In this document: positions 7,968 through 16,510 of the stretch, piece after piece | Position numbering within the stretch: the stretch's first letter is position 1 | Layout of the letters: each line of letters begins with the position of its first letter | Notes under the pieces: generated by a model | Told to the model about the DNA's origin: nothing | What the model saw: only the letters and a program-made list of their open reading frames with translations | The model's database searches: none | Position numbers and translations under genes: made by a program | DNA from: a virus | Reading direction: 5' to 3' (one strand) | Length of the DNA stretch: 47,401 nt | IMG/VR virus record: IMGVR_UViG_3300027851_000044 | Coordinates: 1 to 47,401 of that record

Positions 7968-8010
7968 GTGGTGGTTGGCAAAGGGCGAGGGGGGATTTTA
8001 CAACCACCAC
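7968..8010 (+). promoter_or_regulatory. Perfect 10-bp inverted repeat before the chaperone gene
   Basis: GTGGTGGTTG (7968-7977) and CAACCACCAC (8001-8010) are exact reverse complements around a 23-base G-rich loop. The pair sits between the tail tube stop and the chaperone ribosome site (GGAG at 8012-8015). In RNA it could fold into a stem that ends just before that site, so a role in expression ratio or mRNA processing is plausible. The right arm is also one copy of a box found upstream of other genes here. Confidence 0.6.
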
Positions 8011-8021
8011 TTGGAGAAATA

Positions 8022-8414
8022 ATGAGACTTACATTGGATAAGATCAAACGGGTCGAAGTTCCCGGTGATGAAGATGGGGGATATATTAATATAAAAGCCC
8101 TGTCGCTTGAAGATCTCGCCGGGATCGAGGCCAAGTCATCTGACATGGCGTTTACTGGTGATGGGGGGGTGACGGTATCGGTGAACTCCTACAGCCGCGC
8201 CAATCTGGTAGCCAGGAAATGCTTAACCGGATGGGGCAATTTTTTTAACGAAAAGGGTGAAGAGTTGCGGTTCCCCAAAGATATTGACAGGGCGGCCAAA
8301 TATTCTATCCGTATCGGGGGCAAGGAAACACGGTTTTTGGAGTGGGTGGAGCAGGAACACACTAAACACAGGGAAGAAATAGCGGAAGAAATGGGGGCGG
8401 CCTCAAAAAACTGA
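8022..8414 (+). CDS. Tail assembly chaperone, short (gpG-like) form
   Basis: A 130-residue protein starting at ATG 8022 with GGAG at 8012-8015. Small, charged, and placed between tube and tape measure, it fits the gpG-type chaperone that holds the tape measure during tail assembly. The last sense codons are TCA AAA AAC before TGA, containing the slippery heptamer A AAA AAC at 8405-8411. The upstream in-frame extension was rejected because it would cover the hairpin and has no ribosome site. Confidence 0.82.
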   Translation: MRLTLDKIKRVEVPGDEDGGYINIKALSLEDLAGIEAKSSDMAFTGDGGVTVSVNSYSRANLVARKCLTGWGNFFNEKGEELRFPKDIDRAAKYSIRIGGKETRFLEWVEQEHTKHREEIAEEMGAASKN

Positions 8415-8740
8415 TAGAGCTGGCTCGCTGGTTCGCTTACGCAGATTGTGAATTGTGTATAGAACTATATGGGGGCAAGGAAAATGCCCCTTGTCAAGCG
8501 TGTCGGCCTTTAACTCACAAATTTAATATCCCGGTAATTGAGCTATATTTAACTTGTCAAGATCAGATGGTGATGGGATTTTCCGGGCCGGTAGCTTTAA
8601 ACGATGTAGCCGTTGGCCATGCCATGACTACCTATTTTGAAGTGGCCGATGAAGACAAATTGGGGCTGTCTTTGTCAGTTAGATCATTTTTTCGTAAAGT
8701 TTTGGGATTTATAAAGGAAAAAACGGATGGCAACTCTTGA
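8022..8740 (+). CDS. Tail assembly chaperone, long (gpGT-like) -1 frameshift product
   Basis: If ribosomes slip back one base on A AAA AAC (8405-8411), the frame bypasses the TGA at 8412-8414 and stays open from CTG 8411 to the TGA at 8738-8740. This adds about 110 residues, including a Cys-containing segment (ENAPCQACRP). This is the classic G/GT arrangement, in which a minor long form links the tape measure to tube subunits. The downstream frame has no plausible independent start, and its end overlaps the tape measure start (8727), as in many siphoviruses. Confidence 0.82.
8405..8411 (+). promoter_or_regulatory. Programmed -1 frameshift site, A AAA AAC
   Basis: A canonical X XXY YYZ heptamer, in the correct phase in the upstream frame and followed at once by the zero-frame stop. 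Its place between tube and tape measure genes is where such sites are expected. No strong downstream pseudoknot is obvious by eye. Confidence 0.85.
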
Positions 8741-11273
8741 GCTGAGTGTAAAATCAAATGCGGTGTCGGAGCTGGGGAGAATTAACCGGCAATTTGATAG
8801 TACGTCTCAAAAAGCTGAAAAGCTGAAAAAACAGTTCAGCACACTTGCTACTCCGGTTAGTAACAAATGGTTGACGTATTTGGGCATTTCTGAAATAGGT
8901 AGACAAGTATCGTCTCTCACCAGTTCCCTGGCCTCTGGCGCTGCTGCCATTGTGACCGCTTTTACCGGCATCAACTCCACGATTGAGCAAACTATCGTAA
9001 TGTTGGAGAATGCCACCGGCTCTGTCCAAAGCGGCAAAGATGCGTTCGCCTACATCGTTGATCTGGCCCAGAAAGCCCCTTACAGTATTGCCGTTCTTAC
9101 CGATTCCTTTGTAAAATTGCGGACAGCCGGAATCCAGGATACTGAACGTGTCCTGGAGTCCCTGGTTGATTCTGTAGCGGCATTTGGCGGTACCGATGAA
9201 CAATTAAAGCTGGTTACTATCGCCATGCAGCAGATGGCCGGTAAAGGCGTAATTTCCATGGAGGAATTACGCAGACAATTTGCGGAGCAGGTCCCCACCG
9301 CCATTCGGGCCATGGCCTCTGAATTGGATATGTCCATTTTGGAAATGACCAAGAAAATTGCCAAGGGCCAACTGTCCAGTGACCTTGGTATTCCTGCTTT
9401 GGTCGAGGGCCTTGAGAAACTCCATACCGGCTCAGCCGCAAAGCGGATGGAAACATTCCAGGGATCTATTGCTCATGCCAGGAACGAGTGGATTCTTTTG
9501 TTGAAAGACATTGGAGATGGCAACGGTTCGTTCAAAAGCATCTCCAACATGATCAACTCTGTTGCCAATTCCATGAAGGAGTTTCGGACTAGCGCAGAGG
9601 GCATGGCCGTTATCGATGAATTGTCAAAGAAAATAGCCGATTCCATGAAAAAGATCGCGGAAAACCCGGAAATGGTTTACCAATTTTTTATGGAAATGGG
9701 ACAATACGCCAGCATGGCCGGTTCTGCACTGAGTGGTTTAGTCGAGATAGTAAACAACGTAATATCTGCATACGATTTGATGAAGGGGGCAACATCAGCC
9801 ACTGATTGGGGCCAGGGCATAATTGACACTGAAAATTTTGACATGTCTAAATATGCTCTTGTTCGATCGGAGCTTCTTGAAATTACCAAGTTACAGCAAC
9901 AAATTGACCAAATGAAGCCGGATATTCTCCCGGATAACCCATTCGGCATGATAAGTCAGGCACAGAAGATTAAAGATATGTTTAGCGATCTGGGTAACCC
10001 TGACTTTATGAAAAAATATGAATTTGAATTCGATGAAGCCAAGGTCCAGGCCCGCATCGATGAATTGAAAAGAAGTATTGAAGACAAATTGAGCGGCAAT
10101 AAACCGAAAATTGATGTGGACACCAGTAAGGCGGAAATGAGTTTAAACCGTCTGCTTAAGATTGACCCGTCCAATGAATTTGCTAAGGTAAGTACCACCA
10201 TGGGCAATGTCGCTGATAGTTTTTCCATTGCGATTGACTCCATTATCAATGAGTACGCCAAGGTATCAGAGGAATTGGAAAAAGAGAACGCCCAGATTCT
10301 CGAAAAAGAACGCAATCTTGCCGATGAACTTAGAGGTATTTTCCGTGAGGGTATGACCGAGGGGGCCGCGTATGATGATTTAATTGCCCAGATTAATGAA
10401 TATAAAGTGGCGGCAGAAGAAGCGGCAAAAGCGGGGGATTGGGGCGGACAGTTGGCGGCATTACAGCGGGCTGCTGACCTCATTCGTTCTCTGCCGACTT
10501 CTGGGATTGCTGAGACAAAGATAGTTTCTCAAGAAGAGGTTGAACGTGCCCGTCAAATTTATGAATATTATGATAGGGTGTCCCGTGGCGGCAGGGCCAT
10601 GGATATTTCTAAATATGCCCAGGAGTATGAAAAGTTAAAAGCTATTTATGAGGGCGAAGGCGAACAAAAAGACGAAATAATCTCAAAACAGGACCAGATA
10701 AACCAAAAAGCCACCGAAACCAAGGAAGTTGGCGAAAAAATACTAGAGCTGGAACGTAAACACAAGGAAGAGCTTGAGGCAAAGAAAAAGGCCCTTGAAA
10801 CCCAGGTTGAAGAATATAAATCGAAGTTAGAGGCCCTGGCCACCCAATCGCAAGGATTGAACGATACCACTGGTCAATTGGGTGCGGTTTGGGTCCAGGT
10901 CGGTGACACTTTTGCCCATGTGGCCGGTGAAATATCAGGAAAACTTGAGGCCCTGCAACAGAAATTAAAAGATTTGATGGGCGACGCTAAAAGTTTGGAC
11001 AGTTCCATTGGCGGGATTGATATTCCTGGCCGAGCAGTGGGCGGGCCGGTTGCTGGCGGCAACCCGTACATAATTGGTGAAAAAGGCCCCGAGTTGTTTG
11101 TGCCAAGTACTAATGGTACGGTTATACCAAACAATCAATTAAAGAAAAGTGGATCATCTGTTGATTTAAATATTACAATCAATGGTGGCGATAGAATCAG
11201 GTTGCAAGGCACCAATGATGATGTTAATCGATTCATAAAAGCTATACGAGAAAAAGAAAGGTATGCGGCATGA
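8727..11273 (+). CDS. Tape measure protein
   Basis: An 848-residue protein whose length should set tail length; the siphovirus rule of ~0.15 nm per residue predicts a tail of roughly 125 nm. Residues ~100-200 carry the tape-measure domain (DLAQKAPYSIAVLTDSFVKL, then MAGKGVISMEELRRQFAEQV). Hydrophobic stretches follow (residues ~55-75, 325-350), then a long Glu/Lys-rich coiled coil at about 640-730. The end has the common PYIIGEKGPELFVPSTNG motif. It overlaps the GT frame at its start and the next gene at its end (ATGA, 11270-11273). Confidence 0.93.
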   Translation: MATLELSVKSNAVSELGRINRQFDSTSQKAEKLKKQFSTLATPVSNKWLTYLGISEIGRQVSSLTSSLASGAAAIVTAFTGINSTIEQTIVMLENATGSVQSGKDAFAYIVDLAQKAPYSIAVLTDSFVKLRTAGIQDTERVLESLVDSVAAFGGTDEQLKLVTIAMQQMAGKGVISMEELRRQFAEQVPTAIRAMASELDMSILEMTKKIAKGQLSSDLGIPALVEGLEKLHTGSAAKRMETFQGSIAHARNEWILLLKDIGDGNGSFKSISNMINSVANSMKEFRTSAEGMAVIDELSKKIADSMKKIAENPEMVYQFFMEMGQYASMAGSALSGLVEIVNNVISAYDLMKGATSATDWGQGIIDTENFDMSKYALVRSELLEITKLQQQIDQMKPDILPDNPFGMISQAQKIKDMFSDLGNPDFMKKYEFEFDEAKVQARIDELKRSIEDKLSGNKPKIDVDTSKAEMSLNRLLKIDPSNEFAKVSTTMGNVADSFSIAIDSIINEYAKVSEELEKENAQILEKERNLADELRGIFREGMTEGAAYDDLIAQINEYKVAAEEAAKAGDWGGQLAALQRAADLIRSLPTSGIAETKIVSQEEVERARQIYEYYDRVSRGGRAMDISKYAQEYEKLKAIYEGEGEQKDEIISKQDQINQKATETKEVGEKILELERKHKEELEAKKKALETQVEEYKSKLEALATQSQGLNDTTGQLGAVWVQVGDTFAHVAGEISGKLEALQQKLKDLMGDAKSLDSSIGGIDIPGRAVGGPVAGGNPYIIGEKGPELFVPSTNGTVIPNNQLKKSGSSVDLNITINGGDRIRLQGTNDDVNRFIKAIREKERYAA

Positions 11274-11650
11274 CCATAACACTTGGCGGGGTACTTATAA
11301 ATAGTAACATGTATTTATCCGGCATTGAGACAGCTGATACATTAATATACGACCAAAAGATATCTCTGGGGGGCGAGTCCAATGTTAGGGTTATGCCTCT
11401 GGTCGGGGGGCGCACCCTTGCCCTAGGGACACAAAATAGGGATGGGGCGACACAGGGATTGTGGTGTAAATCCACCATAGATCAGATCAAAGCTTTACAA
11501 AGTACTGGGATTCCTCTTGTGTTGGATTATAAGGGTACATTGTTTGATGTATATGTGATAAGTACAAATGATCTTGTGCCATTTCATCAATTTGAGGAAG
11601 AAAGTTCTACTAAAAAATTTGTTGGTAAAATAACGCTACTGGAGGCATAA
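11270..11650 (+). CDS. Tail protein downstream of tape measure
   Basis: A 126-residue protein coupled by ATGA to the tape measure. It has a beta-rich body (TLGGVLINSNMYLSGIE; LVGGRTLALGTQNRDGATQG; LVLDYKGTLFDVYVIS) and no charged coiled coil. Small proteins in this slot usually belong to the distal tail or baseplate. No specific family recognised, so the role is positional. Confidence 0.62.
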   Translation: MTITLGGVLINSNMYLSGIETADTLIYDQKISLGGESNVRVMPLVGGRTLALGTQNRDGATQGLWCKSTIDQIKALQSTGIPLVLDYKGTLFDVYVISTNDLVPFHQFEEESSTKKFVGKITLLEA

Positions 11651-11651
11651 A

Positions 11652-12641
11652 ATGGCTGTCACCGATTCTGATTTGCAGTTCTACTACCCCGCAACCATAA
11701 ATGATGGCGATACCAACGGGGGCAGGCTGTCACATCTTCCCATTACCAGCGGGGCGGTTGAAAACGTATTTCCAAATGCCCCCAAGGCGGAACGACTGGC
11801 CGGGTCGACCAAATACCGTAAGGTATTCGCAAAAATACATAGTGATAATTCCGATACGGTGTATTATCCAAAACTGTACTTATTCGCACCCACCCCCGCT
11901 GGAGATTGGGTTTATTTTGTGCCGTCTACTCAACGCGGAACCAAAGTTGACCTTACCGGCTCTGAGGATAAGTACGGGGCCGCAACCCTGGTATCTCAGT
12001 CAACAACTACTCTAGTTGTTGACGTCGAAGATTCTTCGTTAACTGGAATATTTAGAGCCAGCGATGAAATTATTGTAACTGATAAAGCTACCCCGACTAG
12101 CGTAACTGGCAATGAGGAAACCCGCACAATAGTTAGTATCGATTCGGTGGTGGGGGCCAGGATTACCATGACCATAAGTAGTGCCCTGGCCAATGTTTAT
12201 GCTGCCGGAAGTAAAGTGGCCAGTATTTATCCTGGCACCACCCCATTAGCATGTACAGTAAGTAATTGGGTTGAGACTTCCTCTGCTGGCACTTATGACG
12301 ATAGCAGTTATTCGGTCATAATGAATAACCGGGGCACGATTGAGCAAACTTGGACGGTTACATTTTTAACGGCCTCCACTTTCACTGTTACTGGTGATAC
12401 TGTTGGTTCTGTTGGTTCGGGCAGCATATCGGCAGACTTTGCCCCCAATAACGCCAATTTTTCTAAACCATATTTTACCCTGGAAGCGGCAGGGTTTGGG
12501 GGCACTTGGGCGCAAAACGACACTATTGTATTTCAAACACATCCGATCGCTGTGCCGGTTTTTGAGATACGAAATGTCCCGGCCAATACTATTTCATTTA
12601 GCAGTAACCTAGCCACATTGGTATTCACTTGTGAGGCGTAA
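11652..12641 (+). CDS. Minor tail protein
   Basis: A 329-residue Thr/Ser/Val-rich, beta-sandwich-like protein. The N-terminal ~95 residues (FYYPATINDGDTNGGRLS, then YPKLYLFAPTPAGDWVYFV) look like one domain, and the rest like two beta modules with valine-rich strands (TLVVDVEDSS; ARITMTISSAL; FTVTGDTVGSVGSGSI). Its stop overlaps the next start (TAATG at 12639-12643). Late-tail position suggests a tail-tip or outer tail component. No catalytic motif seen. Confidence 0.62.
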   Translation: MAVTDSDLQFYYPATINDGDTNGGRLSHLPITSGAVENVFPNAPKAERLAGSTKYRKVFAKIHSDNSDTVYYPKLYLFAPTPAGDWVYFVPSTQRGTKVDLTGSEDKYGAATLVSQSTTTLVVDVEDSSLTGIFRASDEIIVTDKATPTSVTGNEETRTIVSIDSVVGARITMTISSALANVYAAGSKVASIYPGTTPLACTVSNWVETSSAGTYDDSSYSVIMNNRGTIEQTWTVTFLTASTFTVTGDTVGSVGSGSISADFAPNNANFSKPYFTLEAAGFGGTWAQNDTIVFQTHPIAVPVFEIRNVPANTISFSSNLATLVFTCEA

Positions 12642-13396
12642 TGTTTAAATCGTTTAATATATCGGTTGTAAACCGCAGTCGTCGCGATAATGGCGATTTC
12701 GTGCTGCTGGAGCAGGACAGGTGGGAGGCGAACCTCGGCTATATCACCAAGTTCGCCATGCTGCGCTATATCAACCACCTGCTGTTCAACACCGATCCGC
12801 CTGCGGCCAACTGTCCGGTGCTCGGGCCGCGCACCATCTACGCCTATCCAAGCCGCCCCGATCTCAACTACCGCATCGGCTGCACCTGGGGGACGCTCGG
12901 GCCGCGCCGAGTCAACGAGAGCGATTTCCAGGAGGCCATCCAGTGCAACCTGCAGACCGAGCTGGAGACCAGATACCCGCCGCTGTCGGTCACCGGATAC
13001 ACCTGGCTCGGTGACGCCTACTCGCCCGAGGGCGATGTCCTGACCCGCCCGGCGGTGACGGTGGTTGACGGTAGGATACGCATCACTGCCAGAGTCTACG
13101 GCACGCTGCTGGTCTCATACAAGGTCCACCGCCATCTATACACGCTGGCCATCCCCACCCGGCCGGAGGCCGAGGAGAACACCGTCCAGAGCCACGTCTA
13201 TGCCTGCTGGGACGGCGGAAACACCGTCATTGAGATCGAACAGCCGGAAGGGGCTGAGGATGGCGAGTGCAACTACAACCACAGCACCGTCCTGAATGTG
13301 AATCCGTCGCCGGATAGCCCGCCTGACCACGTCGACCCTGAAAACGAGTACATCGATATCGACTACTGCTCCGGTCTGCCGCTGGAGGACCAATGA
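12641..13396 (+). CDS. Tail-tip protein, tandem paralogue A
   Basis: A 251-residue protein, the first of three neighbouring genes that share a pattern: an N-terminal strand ending in LLEQ (FNISVVNRS to FVLLEQ), a PSRPDLNYRIGCTWGTLG block near residues 69-86, an LP/YPPLSVTGYTWLG block, and a RITARVYGTLLVSY strand. The C-terminus is acidic and Cys-containing (ENEYIDIDYCSG). From about 12,690 the DNA is clearly richer in G+C than the genes before it. No known family recognised. Confidence 0.62.
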   Translation: MFKSFNISVVNRSRRDNGDFVLLEQDRWEANLGYITKFAMLRYINHLLFNTDPPAANCPVLGPRTIYAYPSRPDLNYRIGCTWGTLGPRRVNESDFQEAIQCNLQTELETRYPPLSVTGYTWLGDAYSPEGDVLTRPAVTVVDGRIRITARVYGTLLVSYKVHRHLYTLAIPTRPEAEENTVQSHVYACWDGGNTVIEIEQPEGAEDGECNYNHSTVLNVNPSPDSPPDHVDPENEYIDIDYCSGLPLEDQ

Positions 13397-14385
13397 GCAC
13401 CGAATCGCTGCGCATCGCCATCACCGGCCAGGACCTGAGCGCCGCCGCCGGGGATGACGTCTGGGTCCGCCTCGAGCAGGTGAGGCCGTCCCGGCTGGCC
13501 TACTACGCCACCGCCCGCGACATCTACAAGATGTGGACCAGGGCGGTATCCGGCCAATCGGCCCAGACCATGCGCCCGCCCGGCTGCCCGGTCGGTTTTG
13601 CCGGTGACGACATCTATGTATGGCTCGGTGTCTACGTCTGGCCATCGCACCCTGATCTGACCTATACCCTGTCGGCGGCAATCGGCACCGTCGGGACCGC
13701 TCAGATCATCCGCAAGGAAAAGGAGTTTTCGCTGTTCGTCGACAACGCGACGACCATTGATCTCCCCTACTATCTCGAGGATCTGTCCTGGGAGTGGGAG
13801 AGCCCGTGTTTCAACCGCTACGGTGCCGAGATCCCTGCCCCGGCCATCACCAATCACGGCTCCTGGCTGGAGTTCTCGACCGAGGTGTTCGGCGGCCTGC
13901 GCCTCAATGGCACGGCATGCGGCTATTACCACGTCTCCGAGATGATCCTCAACAAACCGCTGACAACCGAGGAGCTGACGGCGGAGGAGCAGGAGATCGT
14001 CCAGACCGAGGAGCAGGAGGAATATGAGTCAGAGGGCATACTGGTCTATGTCCCGAAACGCCCAACTCGGCTCAACGGCTATAAAATCGAGAACCTGCAT
14101 AACACCATAACCGCCTCATGGCTCGAGCTTGACGGCAGCACCGATACCGACCAGCTCCGCCTCGAGATCCCGCCCTGCGTCGAAGAGGCCCTGGCGTTCT
14201 GCCCAGATATGAACAAGATCATCGTCCTGCTGTGTAAGGAGGTATCGACCCGGCAGGTCTATTACTCGACCTGCACCGGGGAAATCGTGAGCATCTGGGA
14301 CGGGATCGATCCGATGAAATACTGTGTCGATATCAGCGGCAAGTCGGTCACCGCCGCGCCGATGGGAGGGTTTGGAATTATATGA
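13393..14385 (+). CDS. Tail-tip protein, tandem paralogue B
   Basis: A 330-residue protein overlapping A by four bases (ATGA). Same plan as A: N-terminal LRIAITGQDL to VWVRLEQV, then WPSHPDLTYTLSAAIGTVG, a DLPYYLEDLSWEWESP block, and STEVFGGLRLNGTACGYY. A Glu-rich linker (TTEELTAEEQEIVQTEEQEE, about residues 193-212) separates this from a second domain with several cysteines (PPCVEEALAFCPDMNK; STCTGEI). GC-rich DNA like its neighbours. Function unknown; a multi-copy tail-tip or receptor-related scaffold is inferred. Confidence 0.62.
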   Translation: MSTESLRIAITGQDLSAAAGDDVWVRLEQVRPSRLAYYATARDIYKMWTRAVSGQSAQTMRPPGCPVGFAGDDIYVWLGVYVWPSHPDLTYTLSAAIGTVGTAQIIRKEKEFSLFVDNATTIDLPYYLEDLSWEWESPCFNRYGAEIPAPAITNHGSWLEFSTEVFGGLRLNGTACGYYHVSEMILNKPLTTEELTAEEQEIVQTEEQEEYESEGILVYVPKRPTRLNGYKIENLHNTITASWLELDGSTDTDQLRLEIPPCVEEALAFCPDMNKIIVLLCKEVSTRQVYYSTCTGEIVSIWDGIDPMKYCVDISGKSVTAAPMGGFGII

Positions 14386-16175
14386 ACACCCACAACCTCA
14401 CCATCCGTATCGTTGCCGACCCAAACGCCGGGGCCATTACCCCCGAGGACGGTTACTGGCTGACCATCGAGCAGGTTCTGCCGGACGAGAAAATAACCAC
14501 CGGCGAAGCGGCGGTGATGATCGACGCCCTGTTCGATTTGACACCGTGCAAAGATCCGATTGAGAGCGGGACCGAACCGGTTGAAGAGCCGCCCGCCGAC
14601 ATGACCGAGGCGCTCGACAAGATCGCTGAAAAGGTCGAGGTTGACCTGAGCGCCTGCGAGCGGCGCCTGACCGGGACGTACCAGACCGACCTGAAAATAG
14701 TCCGCAGTCATCCCGACATCCCCTACACGCTGCGCCTGTCAGTCGGGGAGATCCTGGAGACGGTGTTGATCGAAAGCACGGTGGCCGAAAACCTCGACGT
14801 CAAGGCCGCAAGCTCGGTGACGCTGACCATGCCGGTGCAGTCAGGGCTGGCATGTACCTGGCTGGGAACCGTGATCGGTCCGAAAGGCCCGATCGATCCG
14901 CCGACCATCAAAGCGGCAGGGAACACGCTATTCTGGGCCGGAGTTGCCACCGGGACGATCCGTGCCGAGTATGCCAGCATTCACGATGTTGTGACGGTCG
15001 AGATCCCTGGCCTGCCCGATTCTCCCGGCTCTGATCGGGGTGAGCCGCAGGACAGCACGGCCCTGGCGTTTTACCATTATCAGGTGTTTCCCTGCGACAT
15101 CACCCCGCCGCCTGACGACAACGAGGCCACCCTGGCCGAGGTCTGCGGCTGGGGAGGCGGCACCGCCTTCGAGAGCGAGGAAGACGAACCGCTGCCGGAA
15201 CCAACGCCACCCCCCGAGCCGGTCTACGGCTGCATCGACTATTACCCGCTCGCCCCATTCGGATCGCCGGTGACCGAGCCGTGGTACTACGAGCAGACCT
15301 GCTGTGTCCCCGGCTCATTCGACGGCTGCCGCGTCCGCACCTCCCGCCTCGAGGGCGGAAAAGACCTGAGCGAGCAGACCCGTATCGAAATGACCGCCGA
15401 CTGGCCAGGCCCGATCGAGTTCATTGGCCTTGGACCTATCACCCCGGAAGGCTGCGGCACCCGCTACGAGGAGACCAAAATCATCCAGCACAACTGCTGC
15501 GACGAGGTCGAGCCGATGGCCTGGGATGCCGAGGTCTCGGTAGAGGTCTTAGCCCCAGGAACTTCCGGCATCGTCGGCGTTACCGGTGGCGCTCCGCCCT
15601 ATCACTGGTCGGTGCGGGGGATAGGATTTTCCCTCTATAATGGTTTGCGGGACGGGATCACTGATACCCCATATGTCCGGATTTATGCCGGGTTGCTGGC
15701 ATGTGGTTATGCCACGATAGAGGTGAGCGATGGGTGCTCGGTTGTTAATGACGGGGTAAAAGCAACAGCCGGAAGATGGGTTGTGGTCGGAGATTATTTT
15801 TACCCGTCAGCATCGTATGACCACGAGGCTAACGGTTTTATCGCAGCAGGGGTGAATGGTTACTCTTATTGGAATTCGGGGCATGGGTATTCTAAAGGTA
15901 AATATTGGGTGGGACTATACAATGGGGTGCCCGGAAATGATGGTGGTGAGACATGGGGATGGGGAACATGGGCACCGGGCGGGCAATGGATCAGTTGTTT
16001 CAATCCAGCAGGAACAACAATGATGGACCCTTATGCTGGGTTGTTTGAATTACCGTTGATACAGGGTGCTGGTGGTCCACTTGAGTCTCCACCAGGAGAT
16101 ATCTGTTACCCAGGACCATGGTATCGCCCGCAATGGTTATCTTCTCTATTGGCTGTAAAGGAATGGATATGCTGA
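14382..16175 (+). CDS. Tail-tip protein, tandem paralogue C with distinct C-terminal module
   Basis: A 597-residue protein overlapping B by ATGA. It repeats the plan: LTIRIVADPN to WLTIEQV, then RSHPDIPYTLRLSVGEILE, a LACTWLGTVIGPKGPIDPP block, and GVATGTIRAEY. A Pro/Glu linker (EPLPEPTPPPEPV, about residue 270) leads to a Cys-rich domain (YEQTCCVPGSFDGCRV; QHNCCDEV). From about base 15,610 composition drops to AT-rich, and the last ~190 residues form a Gly/Tyr/Trp-rich module (YSYWNSGHGYSKGKYWVGL). The composition step inside one gene suggests this module, perhaps a receptor-binding domain, was exchanged by recombination. Confidence 0.65.
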   Translation: MNTHNLTIRIVADPNAGAITPEDGYWLTIEQVLPDEKITTGEAAVMIDALFDLTPCKDPIESGTEPVEEPPADMTEALDKIAEKVEVDLSACERRLTGTYQTDLKIVRSHPDIPYTLRLSVGEILETVLIESTVAENLDVKAASSVTLTMPVQSGLACTWLGTVIGPKGPIDPPTIKAAGNTLFWAGVATGTIRAEYASIHDVVTVEIPGLPDSPGSDRGEPQDSTALAFYHYQVFPCDITPPPDDNEATLAEVCGWGGGTAFESEEDEPLPEPTPPPEPVYGCIDYYPLAPFGSPVTEPWYYEQTCCVPGSFDGCRVRTSRLEGGKDLSEQTRIEMTADWPGPIEFIGLGPITPEGCGTRYEETKIIQHNCCDEVEPMAWDAEVSVEVLAPGTSGIVGVTGGAPPYHWSVRGIGFSLYNGLRDGITDTPYVRIYAGLLACGYATIEVSDGCSVVNDGVKATAGRWVVVGDYFYPSASYDHEANGFIAAGVNGYSYWNSGHGYSKGKYWVGLYNGVPGNDGGETWGWGTWAPGGQWISCFNPAGTTMMDPYAGLFELPLIQGAGGPLESPPGDICYPGPWYRPQWLSSLLAVKEWIC

Positions 16176-16510
16176 ACTCTTTTAACTTGAACCAGTTACA
16201 GACGGTAAAAGCGGTGCTGAATGTCTGCCTATCATCCGGGGTAGATAATATTTTATCTGTAATAAATAGTATAGATGATAAACTATCTAAATATTCTAGC
16301 AATATTTCTCCAGCTAATCGCCGCCGTCCGGATAACATCATCAAATGTAAATTATGTGGCTCTCCGGCAGTAATTGTACCGTTGCCTCCTGGAGACCGCA
16401 CTCCAACCGCTACTCATGCCATTCAGTGCCAGAACCGCCCTGTCACCGACCAGCCGTGGTGCGATGGGATGTGCGGACACACCGAATATATCGTGCGAGG
16501 TGAGCGCTGA
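16169..16510 (+). CDS. Small late-tail protein with paired cysteines
   Basis: A 113-residue protein. ATG 16169 was chosen because AAAGGA lies six bases upstream. It overlaps gene C by seven bases. The N-terminal half is helical (NQLQTVKAVLNVCLSSGV), and the C-terminal half holds KCKLCGSP and a second cysteine set (QCQNRP; WCDGMCGH), so a zinc-binding knob is possible. Composition changes from AT-rich to GC-rich near 16,370. The stop overlaps the next ATG by one base. Confidence 0.6.
   Translation: MLNSFNLNQLQTVKAVLNVCLSSGVDNILSVINSIDDKLSKYSSNISPANRRRPDNIIKCKLCGSPAVIVPLPPGDRTPTATHAIQCQNRPVTDQPWCDGMCGHTEYIVRGER

Noticed and set aside
12690-15320. Additional genes on either strand in the GC-rich tail block
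   Set aside because: High-GC DNA opens shadow frames; codon patterns and ATGA overlaps support only the three plus-strand genes.
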